This document shows, piece after piece, positions 1 to 8,032 of a stretch of DNA of 15,475 nucleotides. This DNA is from CAWBNS01 sp964445105 (GTDB lineage Bacteria; Chlamydiota; Chlamydiia; Chlamydiales; JAJFMA01): positions 1 through 15,475 of the forward strand of contig CAYUJS010000049.1 of the NCBI GenBank assembly GCA_964445105.1, written 5' to 3'. The notes under the pieces are model-generated. The model was not told the DNA's origin and did not search any database. It saw only the letters and a list, made by a program, of their open reading frames with translations. The stretch's first letter is position 1. Every line of letters begins with the position of its first letter. The translations under genes were made by a program, and so were the position numbers.

Positions 1-55
1 ACAGCTGACCTCCACGATGTCAACGTGGCGCTCTAACCAACTGAGCTAATATCCC
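1..55 (-). tRNA. tRNA-Val (anticodon GAC), 3' part cut off by the window edge
   Basis: Read on the minus strand from position 55, the sequence folds as the first two thirds of a tRNA. There is a 7-nt acceptor strand (GGGATAT), TA at positions 8-9, a D-arm with GCTC/GAGC stem and AGTTGGTTA loop, and an anticodon stem CCACG/CGTGG closing the 7-nt loop TTGACAT. The anticodon GAC lies at 21-19 and reads the valine codons GUC and GUU. The body closely resembles the GAC-type tRNA-Val of other bacteria. The window ends inside the T-arm, so the 3' acceptor half and any CCA are not visible. Confidence 0.93.
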
Positions 56-70
56 GTTAAACAATTGCTG

Positions 71-100
71 ACAGTAGCACCGAAGAAACTTTTTTCGCAA
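71..100 (-). promoter_or_regulatory. Possible sigma70-type promoter for the tRNA-Val
   Basis: On the minus strand, TTGCGA (100-95) is separated by 18 nt from TACTGT (76-71), which would start transcription about 10 nt before the tRNA. The -35 box matches the consensus at 4 of 6 positions and the -10 box at only 3 of 6. The main support is its position directly ahead of a stable-RNA gene. Confidence 0.33.
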
Positions 101-277
101 GAAGATTTCCGACATGCTGGCGAAAACGCTTAGAGCTGGCCTTCTCGTTTCTTAATACTTACGAATTTTACCACATGTTGATGAAAAGACTGAGGGATTG
201 TCGGTTGTCGGCCGAAATGGGCAACCGGTCCCCGCAAGCGTGAGCTGAGCTTACACCCAAAGAGACGCCGTCTAATC

Positions 278-619
278 CTATTTGGCTTCTAGATAATTCT
301 TGGCCGCGTTTACCAGATCGGACAGGCATTTAATTCTCCGCCAATCCTCTTTAGAGGACTTATCTTCCTGCAGGCGGCCGGTCAAAAGCTTATACGCCGC
401 GCCTAGCTTAAAATTGGCTGCCGAAGGGTCATCTACGAAAACAATGGTGGGGTCTCGCTGTAAACCATGCGAGCGTTGGTTGAGTCTTCCCACCAATTCT
501 TCTACTTTGATGCCAAATTTTTTAAAGAACTCTGTGCCCTCATTCTGTACGACTTCTTGGGCGGCCTCGAGTTCATCGAGGTATTGTTGTCTTAAGTTCA
601 GCAGGTTCAATGACGACAA
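278..619 (-). CDS. Hypothetical small soluble protein, 113 aa, TTG start
   Basis: I do not recognise this protein. It is hydrophilic, with no signal peptide or membrane segment. Residues 8-28 and 83-112 are rich in Glu, Lys, Gln and Leu and should be helical; a more hydrophobic stretch around 57-63 (PTIVFVD) may be a beta strand. The frame is closed upstream by a TAA two codons before the first TTG and contains no ATG, so a TTG must start it. Codon 1 (619) sits almost on an AAGG; the TTG at codon 4 (610) has that AAGG at a better 10-nt spacing, so the true protein may be 110 aa. It lies 124 bp downstream of uvrC on the same strand. The opposite-strand frame across the same region gives an implausible protein and is treated as a shadow. 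Confidence 0.6.
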   Translation of the reverse strand: MSSLNLLNLRQQYLDELEAAQEVVQNEGTEFFKKFGIKVEELVGRLNQRSHGLQRDPTIVFVDDPSAANFKLGAAYKLLTGRLQEDKSSKEDWRRIKCLSDLVNAAKNYLEAK

Positions 620-665
620 GCCTTTTTAACTGAGTTTTTGAATTGGTACGCAGCTTACTGCCTGG

Positions 666-677
666 TTAGACGTCTAA
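666..677. repeat. 12-bp perfect palindrome upstream of the 113-aa gene
   Basis: TTAGACGTCTAA is a perfect dyad centred about 52 bp upstream of the small gene's start, in the gap below uvrC. It could be a small operator, but nothing else here identifies a regulator, and a 12-bp palindrome can arise by chance. Confidence 0.3.
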
Positions 678-743
678 AAAGCAGCTTTATTCAGAGGATA
701 GGCCCCTCATAATACTATTAGAGGCTATAAAGGGCAAGGAGTA

Positions 744-2579
744 TTATTTGGCCTTACTGCGTCTCAGACCTTGTTGAATTGCTTCGATATTCGCCGCTGA
801 GAGCCCGGAGATTTTTTTAAGCTCTTCCGCAGTGGCCTCACGGATATTTTTCACGCTGCCAAAGTGTTTGAGGAGAGCTTTTTTCTTGTTGGGACCGATA
901 CCAGCAATATCATCTAGCTCGCTTTTGATAGTAGCTTTGGAGCGTCTTTTGCGGTGAAACTGGATGGCGCAGCGATGTGCTTCGTCGCGGATGCGCTGTA
1001 GCAGGAAAATAACCGGCGAGGTAGACCTAAGAAGAATGGGGTCTTTAACATTAGGTAGAAAAATTTGCTCTTGGGTTACGCCCTTATCGTGCCTGCCCTC
1101 CTCTTTAGCTACACCAATTACATCGACGGTGCTGATGTCAAGCTCTGAAAGGACTTTTAGAGCCACATTCAGGTGACCTTTGCCGCCGTCTATGATCAAT
1201 AGATCTGGCAAATCATTTGTCTCTTTAGCTCTGCGGTACCTGCGCGTGAGCACCTCTTGCATAGTAGCGTAGTCGTCAGGTGTACTAGTGGTGCGGATTT
1301 TATAAAGGCGATAGCGCTTTGTATCGGGTTCTCCATCTGTGAAAGTGACAAGCGCTGAGACGGGTTCGGTGCCTTGGATGTTGGAATTGTCGAAGCATTC
1401 GATGCGCCTGGGAAATCTATTGAGGCGTAATTTCTCTTCCATTTCCAGCAGCATATGCTCGCGGACTGTTTTTGCGTCATGTTCGCGCTGGTAGTTGGCT
1501 TTTGCATTATTAACAGCAATTTCTAGGAGCCGCGTTTTATCGCCGCGCTGTGGTACGGCAATCTCGACGTTCTTTCCGGCTAGACCCAAAAGAACCTCCT
1601 GCAGGGTCTGCATGTCCGATAACGGAACAGGCAGTAGAATTTCTTGGGGCGAGTCTTGCGTAGTTTCGTAGTGCTGTAGCATGAGAGAACTGAGCAGCTC
1701 GTCATCATCTTGTGCAACGTCGGAGAAAGAAAAAGAGTTGCTGCCGACGAGTTTGCCGTTTCGGCAAACAATCTGACAAACCATTACAGAGTGCCCTTCG
1801 CGATAAATCCCAAAAACGTCAGTATCCTTTCCATCTATTTTGTGCACGTGCTGTGCTTCAAAAGTGCGTTCTAAAGCGCGTATGGAGCCTAAAATTAATG
1901 CTGCGCGCTCAAATTCTAAATCGTCCGAAGCACGTCTCATCTCGTCGTATAAGTCCTCCAGTACTTCTTGGTCGCGGCCTCGTAAAAACTTTACTGCACG
2001 GTTCACATAATTGTCGTATTCTTTCTTGGTGCAGCGGTCAACGCAGGGAGCAATGCACCGTTTCATGTCATAGAGTATGCAGGGGCGGTTACGGCGGGCT
2101 AGCTCTTGATCTGAGCATTGCCTGAGTGGGAAAACTCTATTCAAAAGGTCTAAGGTTTGCCTTGCGGCGTGCGTACTAGGATAGGGCCCGAAGTAGAGAC
2201 CGTTATCCTTCGGCTTGCCCTTGTACCTAACCAAGCGGATGGTGGGCCAGCAATCCTTGTTATTGATCATAAGGCTGATGTAGGCTTTGTCATCCTTTAG
2301 CAGAGCGTTGTATTTGGGCTGGTACTTTTTAATCAGCGTGTTTTCGAGAAGAAGCGCCTCTTTTTCTGAGAGTACGACGATGGTTTCAATGATTTCGATC
2401 TGAGAAATAAGCGCGGGGATCATCTCGCGCCCATCTCCGCCAGCCACAAAATATTGGCGCACACGCTGACGTAGGTTTTTGGCTTTGCCTACGTATAGAA
2501 CGACGTCTTTTTTGTCTTTCATGACATAGACGCCTGGCTGCGCAGGGAATTTATCGAGGGATGTGCGGTCAAAAGCCAT
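744..2579 (-). CDS. uvrC: UvrC, excinuclease ABC subunit C
   Basis: UvrC makes both incisions flanking a DNA lesion in UvrABC nucleotide excision repair. All expected parts are present over 611 aa, a normal length. The GIY-YIG nuclease is at about 11-90 (GVY near 17, YVG near 29). Four cysteines at 155, 167, 175 and 179 match the Fe-S ligands known for UvrC. A UVR motif that contacts UvrB lies near 205-238. The RNase H-like nuclease carries its catalytic triad as D397 (FDNSN), D464 (IIDGGKG) and H535 (DEAHR). A helix-hairpin-helix DNA-binding region lies at about 553-605. An in-frame TTG sits one codon upstream at 2582, but the ATG at 2579 is the likelier start because it shares one base with the upstream gene's stop (TGATG), implying translational coupling. 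The protein looks fully functional. Confidence 0.97.
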   Translation of the reverse strand: MAFDRTSLDKFPAQPGVYVMKDKKDVVLYVGKAKNLRQRVRQYFVAGGDGREMIPALISQIEIIETIVVLSEKEALLLENTLIKKYQPKYNALLKDDKAYISLMINNKDCWPTIRLVRYKGKPKDNGLYFGPYPSTHAARQTLDLLNRVFPLRQCSDQELARRNRPCILYDMKRCIAPCVDRCTKKEYDNYVNRAVKFLRGRDQEVLEDLYDEMRRASDDLEFERAALILGSIRALERTFEAQHVHKIDGKDTDVFGIYREGHSVMVCQIVCRNGKLVGSNSFSFSDVAQDDDELLSSLMLQHYETTQDSPQEILLPVPLSDMQTLQEVLLGLAGKNVEIAVPQRGDKTRLLEIAVNNAKANYQREHDAKTVREHMLLEMEEKLRLNRFPRRIECFDNSNIQGTEPVSALVTFTDGEPDTKRYRLYKIRTTSTPDDYATMQEVLTRRYRRAKETNDLPDLLIIDGGKGHLNVALKVLSELDISTVDVIGVAKEEGRHDKGVTQEQIFLPNVKDPILLRSTSPVIFLLQRIRDEAHRCAIQFHRKRRSKATIKSELDDIAGIGPNKKKALLKHFGSVKNIREATAEELKKISGLSAANIEAIQQGLRRSKAK

Positions 2580-3091
2580 CAAGCTGCCTGGCTGGTTCCA
2601 TGTGGTTTTGGCTGCACGCAGTACCAGCGAATACTGCGGTAATCTTTGGAAGACCTTGTCTGCTCCTGCGAGCAGAGCAGCTGCACCAGTAAACGGTCGA
2701 ACGGGTCGGCTTCCTTGAGGGGCTTAGCTTTGAACTTACACCGAGGCGTGCGCTCCAAACGGCTGTTGTCTTTTTTCCGATAGATTTCGTCGAGCCAATC
2801 ATTAAATGCGTGGCGCAACTTGGTCCAGCGCTGGGCCAGATGGTCCAGCTCACGTTCAGCATCAGCCCGCTGCTCGGCTGCTTGAAGGGAGCGCTTGGTC
2901 CAATGCCCAAAAGAGCCTGCGTCCGCGCGCAAAGGAAAGAGACAACAGCACGCCTCTTTGTGAATGCGCTGCGATGAGGGGACTATTTTGTCTAGATGAG
3001 AGGCGTTTTCTGACGGGAAGCGTATTGTGTCGAGCGGCTGGTGCCAACCGCTAGGTGGGATCTGCTGAGATTCGACTTCTTTAACAGTCAC
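2579..3091 (-). CDS. Hypothetical 170-aa protein coupled to uvrC, GTG start
   Basis: I do not recognise this protein. It is basic and soluble-looking, with no signal peptide or membrane segment. Residues 62-106 form a strongly charged, probably helical region (AEQRADAERELDHLAQRW) that may be a short coiled coil. It has three consecutive cysteines at 48-50 and others at 118, 140 and 158. The GTG start at 3091 is supported by a textbook AAGGAGG 5 nt upstream. Its TGA overlaps the uvrC ATG by one base and the radical-SAM gene ends 50 bp upstream, so all three genes are probably co-transcribed. Coupling to uvrC suggests equal production, but gives no proof of a repair role. A hypothetical gene also sits next to uvrC in C. 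trachomatis (CT790, as I recall) and would be the first comparison. Confidence 0.75.
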   Translation of the reverse strand: MTVKEVESQQIPPSGWHQPLDTIRFPSENASHLDKIVPSSQRIHKEACCCLFPLRADAGSFGHWTKRSLQAAEQRADAERELDHLAQRWTKLRHAFNDWLDEIYRKKDNSRLERTPRCKFKAKPLKEADPFDRLLVQLLCSQEQTRSSKDYRSIRWYCVQPKPHGTSQAA

Positions 3092-3096
3092 AAGAA

Positions 3097-3103
3097 CCTC
3101 CTT
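3097..3103 (-). promoter_or_regulatory. Strong ribosome binding site deciding a GTG start
   Basis: On the minus strand AAGGAGG is followed by 5 nt (TTCTT) and then GTG at 3091. This is the strongest Shine-Dalgarno sequence in the minus-strand group and fixes the non-ATG start of the 170-aa gene. Confidence 0.75.
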
Positions 3104-3141
3104 ACCTCTTATTCTAGTATTCTACCCGAAAAAATAGAAAT

Positions 3142-4122
3142 TTACAAGACGAGCTGGCCCAGCGCTGCGCGGATATCTATCCCCTTGGGCTCGTCTACCG
3201 CATGGGGAATCTTATTCCCGAACAACACGGTCCTGAATTCCTTAATCGCCTTCGGAGATGGCTTCTTCATCGTCAGACCGGGAGTCGGATTGAAGGGAAT
3301 CAAGCGCACGCGGGCGCGTAAACGACGGATGAGGTTAGCGAGCTCAAACGCGTGGTCTGGGTGGTCGTTGAGCCCCTCGATCAATATATAATCCAGGGTA
3401 ATAGTTTGCCCGAAGCGCTTCCCGTACTCTTCTAACACTTCGATGAGGCGCAAGAGAGAATTTTTCGCCGCGTAGGGCACTAATTTTGTACGCAGGCGCT
3501 GATTGGGCGCATGGAGTCCCACCGACAATCTTACACCGATACGCCGTTCCATCAGCTGCGTGATGCCGTCTATGATGCCTATAGTACTGAGTTCGATGGC
3601 GTCGGCTTCATACCATTCAAGCAAACGCTCAATCAAAGCCAAGACAGCGGAAGGATTTTTGAAGGGCTCCCCCATGCCAGCAAACCGAATTTTAGAGATA
3701 GAGCGGCTTTCCCTAAGCAGTAGTACTTGGTCCAGCATCTCACCCAAACGTAGGTTGCGCACAAATTTTTTACCGGAGGCGCAAAACTTGCATTTGCCCG
3801 GACAGCCCACCTGAGTGGAAAGCTGAAGCTCGCGCTTGGTCAGTACATTGTCGACAACGCTCTGGTCATGTAAGCGCCAGGAGAACTTAATCGTTGTGTC
3901 GGCATGAGACTGTTTCACATGGTCGAGGGTCAGCCAGTCCAATTTGAAGGTCCTGGACAGCAGAGCGCGCAGCTCCTGGTTGAGATTCGTCATCTCGTCC
4001 CATCGACGGGTGCCCTTGGCATACACCCAATCAAAAATCTGATCAGCGTGGAAGCCGGCCTTCTGTTCGGAAAGCAGCCAGTCAGTTAATCCTGACTTTG
4101 TTAACTCAAAAAAATCTCGCAT
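3142..4122 (-). CDS. RlmN/Cfr-family radical-SAM protein lacking both methyl-transfer cysteines
   Basis: At 326 aa this aligns along its length with RlmN, the enzyme that methylates C2 of A2503 in 23S rRNA and of A37 in some tRNAs. The helical N-terminal domain is at about 1-80. The radical-SAM core holds the 4Fe-4S motif CxxxCxxC (C107, C111, C114), GMGEP at 149-153, a SAM-binding stretch ending LHAPN at 203-207, and NPTPG at 278-282. RlmN and Cfr also need two further cysteines, E. coli C118 and C355. Counting from the aligned cluster, the C118 position is Q100, and in the C-terminal motif that normally reads AACGQL it is L321 (AALGQL). The usual glutamate near the N-terminal side (E. coli E105) may be D91. 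Classical methyl transfer through a methyl-cysteine therefore seems impossible. It could be a functional rRNA paralogue with altered chemistry or an inactive relative. It is first in the group with the 170-aa gene and uvrC. Confidence 0.9.
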   Translation of the reverse strand: MRDFFELTKSGLTDWLLSEQKAGFHADQIFDWVYAKGTRRWDEMTNLNQELRALLSRTFKLDWLTLDHVKQSHADTTIKFSWRLHDQSVVDNVLTKRELQLSTQVGCPGKCKFCASGKKFVRNLRLGEMLDQVLLLRESRSISKIRFAGMGEPFKNPSAVLALIERLLEWYEADAIELSTIGIIDGITQLMERRIGVRLSVGLHAPNQRLRTKLVPYAAKNSLLRLIEVLEEYGKRFGQTITLDYILIEGLNDHPDHAFELANLIRRLRARVRLIPFNPTPGLTMKKPSPKAIKEFRTVLFGNKIPHAVDEPKGIDIRAALGQLVL

Positions 4123-4302
4123 GCGGAGAGCTTAGCAGAATGAGTAAGAAATAACAATATAGGATTCAGGATTTTTAGGATTCGGGGCTTTGAAGCGGTC
4201 TGCGCCGAAAGGAGGTGCAAGCCTGACTTAGGTTACGATCCGCGATTCAAAACAGGGTGCCCAAGCTAGCTTCCTGAGCCTTGACTAGCCCCTGGTTGAC
4301 CC

Positions 4303-4332
4303 TTGCCAAAAATTGCCGCGCAGGCCTAAAAT
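4303..4332 (+). promoter_or_regulatory. Sigma70-type promoter for the small exported protein
   Basis: TTGCCA (4303-4308, 5 of 6 consensus bases) is separated by 18 nt from TAAAAT (4327-4332, 5 of 6). Transcription would start near 4339, leaving a leader of about 35 nt before the ATG at 4374. This is one of the two best promoter matches I found in the window. It lies in the divergent gap between the radical-SAM gene and the exported-protein gene. Confidence 0.55.
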
Positions 4333-4373
4333 CCGGTTTTCGAGAAACGCAATTACAAAAAAAGGAATGAAAA

Positions 4374-4616
4374 ATGAAACGGATGGCACTTGTATTGGCT
4401 TTAACTTTAGTGGCCGCTTCGCCGCTGATGGCAGATGAGCAGGAAACCGCTGCGAAAGTTCAAGCAACGATAGAACAAGTAAATGAAGAGCAAGCAGATG
4501 ACCAAGAAAAGAAAGAACCACAGCTTGTTTTCGACTGCGACAAAGAAAATGCAGATGCTTTAGCTAGCTACCCCAAAAAACGCTACTGCAGGCGTTGTAA
4601 AGCGAGTAATGCCTAG
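4374..4616 (+). CDS. Small exported protein, 80 aa, with CxxC
   Basis: I do not recognise the family. Residues 1-20 form a classical Sec signal peptide: KR after the initiator, a hydrophobic core at 4-15, then SPLMA with probable cleavage before D21. The mature part of about 60 aa is very acidic at first (DEQET, NEEQADDQ) and then basic near the C-terminus (PKKRYCRRCK). It has three cysteines, C55, C72 and C75, the last two as CRRC. AGGA lies 7 nt before the ATG, a matching promoter lies upstream and a strong hairpin follows, so it is probably a single-gene transcript. Chlamydiae stabilise their envelope with disulfide-bonded proteins, so a periplasmic or envelope role is a reasonable inference, not shown by the sequence. 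Confidence 0.72.
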   Translation: MKRMALVLALTLVAASPLMADEQETAAKVQATIEQVNEEQADDQEKKEPQLVFDCDKENADALASYPKKRYCRRCKASNA

Positions 4617-4628
4617 TTCACCATTTCA

Positions 4629-4651
4629 GCGCGCCAGCTTTGCTGGCGCGC
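4629..4651 (+). terminator. 10-bp GC-rich hairpin after the exported-protein gene
   Basis: GCGCGCCAGC pairs perfectly with GCTGGCGCGC around a TTT loop, 12 bp after the TAG. No T-tract follows, so it is either an atypical terminator or an mRNA-stabilising 3' hairpin. Its position between two genes and its high stability support one of these roles. Confidence 0.5.
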
Positions 4652-4790
4652 CTCCCGGCCACAAAGTATTTGGCCTCTTTCCCTGTTTTCTCGCCAAAGT
4701 AGCCGCACAAACTCATTCCGGTTTCGTTTTCGTTTGTCCTAAATCTCGCAGCCCTCTACGCTGGACGGCTTAAACAAGCGAGGAAAAGCA

Positions 4791-7700
4791 ATGCCGACAT
4801 TCCAAGAAATGTTACGCCGACTGACACTTTTTTGGGAGCAGCAAGGCTGTATTATCCACCAGGGGTATGACCTCGAGATGGGTGCGGGCACTTTTAACCC
4901 CGCGACTTTCCTGCGCGCCATCGGGCCTGAACCCTACCGTGCCGCCTATATTGAACCTAGCCGGCGCCCCGCCGACGGCCGCTATGGGGAGAACCCCAAC
5001 CGCACGCAGCACTATTTCCAGTACCAGGTGATGCTCAAGCCTTCGCCTCCCGATATCCAGGAGCTCTACTTGGCCTCACTGGAAGCGATTGGGTTCCGGC
5101 TTAGCGACCATGACGTGCGGTTTGTGCATGATGACTGGGAAGGGCCCACACTAGGCGCTTGGGGGATGGGCTGGGAAGTCTGGATGGATGGCATGGAAAT
5201 CACCCAGTTCACCTATTTCCAGAGCGTTGGTGGGCAAACCCTGAAGCCGGTAACAGGAGAGATTACCTACGGCCTCGAACGCCTCGCTATGCACTTGCAA
5301 AACGTGAACAGCTTTTTCGATCTGCAATGGAACGAGCAGCTCACCTACGGCGATATTTACAAACAGAACGAGGTCGAATGGAGCCGCTACAACTTTGAAG
5401 AGGCTTCTACCGAAATGTGGCTGCGTGGCTTTGCAGACTATGAAAAGGAAGCGCAGCTGCTACTTGCGAAGAATTTGCCCATCCCAGCTTTTGATTTTGT
5501 GTTGAAGGCAAGTCATGCATTCAACATGCTCGATGCGCGCCGATATATTTCTGTAACAGAACGCACCGGATACATCGCACGCATACGCACCCTAGCTTGC
5601 TCTGTGGCAGATGTCTACCTAATTAGTCGGGAAAAACAGGGCTTCCCTCTGCTGAAATACGCTGTAAAGGAGCCTGCTGCACTCGCACTGGCACCGCTGC
5701 CGCTTGCCCTTACTGAACCAGAGCCCTCGCATCAGTTCACTTTCCTGCTTGAAATAGGCTCAGAGGAGCTCCCCGCCACTTTTGTACCTATTGGCATGAG
5801 CCAGTTAGAGCAGAAGGTGAGGCAGCTTTTAAACAGCGAAAATTTAAAGTTCGACGACATCAAAGTGTTCGGCACTCCCCGCAGATTAGCTGTAGAGGTT
5901 GTTGGTTTGCAGGCGGCGCGGGCTGCTGCTACTGAAGAGCGACGCGGCCCCGCTGTCGAGCGCGCTTTCGATGCCGCTGGCAAGCTTTCGCCAGCTGGTG
6001 AAGGTTTTTTTCGTTTGATGAATGCTGGTGAAGTCAATCTACAAGCCGTTCGAAACGGAGAGTTTCCGCAAATCAGCATCAAAGAGCAAAAAGGTACTGC
6101 GTATCTATTTGTCCTACAAACAGCTCCCAGCAAGCCCGCAGCTGAGATTCTCGCCGAACAGCTGCCGAAACTCATCCTGGGACTAGAATTCCCCAAAAGC
6201 ATGCGCTGGGGTAATCACGAAATCAGTTTTCCACGCCCGCTGCGCTGGATCGTCTCGCTACTCGATGAAGCCATTTTACCACTACGAATAGGTCCGATAA
6301 TATCTTCTAATATTTCCCAAGGCCATCGACAGCGCAGCCCGGGACCTGTCACCATCCCCCATGCGCGTCAGTATGTACACACGCTTAAAGAGCGCCAGGT
6401 GATGGTCGATGTGTCGAAGCGTCGCGAAACGATTCTTAGCCAGATAGCAGAGCTAGAAAAAACACTGAACGTGCGCATTATCGAACAAGAACGCGTACTG
6501 CCGCAAGTACTGCATCTTATCGAATGGCCCACTCTCACACAGGCTTTTTTCTCGCAAGATTTTCTAAAAGTGCCCCCCGAAGTGCTTATCTCCGAAATGG
6601 TGGAACATCAAAAATATTTTCCGGTAGAAGATCAAGAGGGTCGTCTGGCTGATTGTTTTGTGATCACTTCTGATACACAGCCCACAGATCAGATACGCGC
6701 TGGCAACCAAAAAGTACTTTCCGCACGCCTCTCCGACGGCCTTTTTCTCTATCAGGAGGATCTTAAGATTCGGCTTGACGCTTTTGCAGAAAAACTCAAA
6801 AGCGTGATGTTTCAAAAAGAGCTAGGTACCGTACACGATAAGGTAGAGCGCATATTGGCTCACAGCCGCGCCCTTCATCGCCTGCTACCTATTTGTGCAT
6901 TGCCTAAGTTGGAGCGTGCAGCGCAGCTCTGCAAGGCAGATCTTGCCTCGCACGTGGTGGGCGAGTTCCCAGAACTACAAGGCATCATGGGGCGCATCTA
7001 CGCCCAACACCAGCAAGAAGAGGCCGAAGTTGCCCAAGCCATCGAAGAGCATTGGATGCCAAAAGGCGAGGGAGGAAGCCTACCCGCTACAAGCGTGGGT
7101 ACGCTGCTCAGTCTCGCTGAGCGGCTCGACAACCTGCTTGGCTGTTTCGCTGTAGGACTCAAGCCTACATCAAGTAGCGATCCCTACGGGTTACGGCGCC
7201 AAATGCTCGGCATTGTCCGCATTCTCATCCAAGGCGAACATCGCCTCCCTCTACCCGATCTGCTGCAAGAATGCCTGCAGCACTTCCCAGCAAAACAACG
7301 CAGTTCCAGCGCACTGGCGGAGATCAACGCGTTTGTAACCAACCGCATAAAAACCGTCTTCTTAGAATATGGATTCAGTAAGGATGAGATCGAAGCTAGC
7401 CTCTCGGCTGGCGTTACAGACATCTACGATACTTTCTGCAAAGTCAAAGCGCTGCATGAGTTCCGCGCTGATAGTCGTTTTTCTCTTCTCTACGAAGTTT
7501 ACAAACGCGCTAAAGGGCAGCTAGCAAGCGAAAAGAGCGGCGAATTCTCAGCCGCTCTTCTCCAAGAACCTGCAGAAATCAGCCTGAATCAAGCCCTCAA
7601 CCGCTTTGAAGGCCAGGTTAGAGATTCACTAGCCAAGCGAGGTTATAAGCAGGCCTATCAGCAGATCTCCGAGCTCCAGTTCCCCCTGCACACGCTCTTT

Positions 7701-7820
7701 GAACAGGTCAAGATCCTCGCAGATGACGCTGACATGCGTCGCAACCGCTTAGCGCTTCTCCACCGAGTCTTTGGCCTCTTTAACGAGCTGTTAGACTTTA
7801 GTAAGATCCAAGAGGGTTAG
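4791..7820 (+). CDS. glyQS: Fused glycyl-tRNA synthetase, alpha and beta chains in one protein
   Basis: This charges tRNA-Gly with glycine in the cytoplasm. Most bacteria with this class IIc enzyme make separate GlyQ and GlyS chains; here they form one 1009-aa protein, as in Chlamydia. The alpha (catalytic) part covers about 1-292, with RRPADGRYGENPNR at 58-71 and GEITYGLERLAMHL at 156-169 as the class II motif 2 and motif 3 regions. An Ala/Pro/Leu-rich linker follows (about 293-315). The beta part begins with the typical FLLEIGSEELPATF near 318 and includes HQKYF near 605 and LAERLDNLLGCFAVGLKPT near 774, both family hallmarks. The C-terminal region binds the tRNA. GAGGA lies 6 nt before the ATG, and MPTFQEMLRRL matches the family's N-terminus. 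All motifs I could check are intact. It converges on the orphan gene downstream. Confidence 0.97.
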   Translation: MPTFQEMLRRLTLFWEQQGCIIHQGYDLEMGAGTFNPATFLRAIGPEPYRAAYIEPSRRPADGRYGENPNRTQHYFQYQVMLKPSPPDIQELYLASLEAIGFRLSDHDVRFVHDDWEGPTLGAWGMGWEVWMDGMEITQFTYFQSVGGQTLKPVTGEITYGLERLAMHLQNVNSFFDLQWNEQLTYGDIYKQNEVEWSRYNFEEASTEMWLRGFADYEKEAQLLLAKNLPIPAFDFVLKASHAFNMLDARRYISVTERTGYIARIRTLACSVADVYLISREKQGFPLLKYAVKEPAALALAPLPLALTEPEPSHQFTFLLEIGSEELPATFVPIGMSQLEQKVRQLLNSENLKFDDIKVFGTPRRLAVEVVGLQAARAAATEERRGPAVERAFDAAGKLSPAGEGFFRLMNAGEVNLQAVRNGEFPQISIKEQKGTAYLFVLQTAPSKPAAEILAEQLPKLILGLEFPKSMRWGNHEISFPRPLRWIVSLLDEAILPLRIGPIISSNISQGHRQRSPGPVTIPHARQYVHTLKERQVMVDVSKRRETILSQIAELEKTLNVRIIEQERVLPQVLHLIEWPTLTQAFFSQDFLKVPPEVLISEMVEHQKYFPVEDQEGRLADCFVITSDTQPTDQIRAGNQKVLSARLSDGLFLYQEDLKIRLDAFAEKLKSVMFQKELGTVHDKVERILAHSRALHRLLPICALPKLERAAQLCKADLASHVVGEFPELQGIMGRIYAQHQQEEAEVAQAIEEHWMPKGEGGSLPATSVGTLLSLAERLDNLLGCFAVGLKPTSSSDPYGLRRQMLGIVRILIQGEHRLPLPDLLQECLQHFPAKQRSSSALAEINAFVTNRIKTVFLEYGFSKDEIEASLSAGVTDIYDTFCKVKALHEFRADSRFSLLYEVYKRAKGQLASEKSGEFSAALLQEPAEISLNQALNRFEGQVRDSLAKRGYKQAYQQISELQFPLHTLFEQVKILADDADMRRNRLALLHRVFGLFNELLDFSKIQEG

Positions 7821-7831
7821 CGGGCTGCGTC

Positions 7832-7879
7832 GCGGATTGTCCGCAAACCGGGTGGAAGGCACCGGCTGTGGACCGGTGC
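7832..7879 (+). terminator. Two tandem hairpins after glyQS
   Basis: Within 60 bp of the glyQS stop lie GCGGA-TTG-TCCGC (7832-7844) and GCACCGG with a 7-nt loop and CCGGTGC (7859-7879). Neither is followed by a T-tract. They sit in the 212-bp gap between convergent genes, where termination in both directions is expected. The rest of the gap to 8032 shows no gene or other clear signal. Confidence 0.35.
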
Positions 7880-8032
7880 AGGACAGTATTAGGTTTGTCG
7901 GTTAAGCGAGCACCAGCAAAATTGGCTGGGGGCTACGACAGCGCACCGGCAGCTCCACCACAAACTTCCGTGCTTACTCGGCCGCAAATAGCCAATCTTG
8001 CGTTGGATCATCGCCTACCTCAATAGCCTGGC

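Noticed and set aside
202..227. CGGTTG / CAACCG inverted repeat between the tRNA and the 113-aa gene
   Set aside because: Six pairs around a 14-nt loop and no T-tract; not distinguishable from chance.
300..629. Plus-strand 109-codon frame over the 113-aa gene
   Set aside because: Ser/Arg/Cys-rich composition typical of an antisense shadow and no ribosome binding site; the minus-strand frame reads as a normal protein.
705..724. Hairpin CCTC(A)TAAT / ATTAGAGG after uvrC as a terminator
   Set aside because: It has a bulged stem, is AT-rich, and no T-tract follows on the minus strand; too weak to call.
2806..3391. Plus-strand frames opposite the 170-aa and radical-SAM genes
   Set aside because: They overlap convincing minus-strand genes, lack ribosome binding sites and have no family signature.
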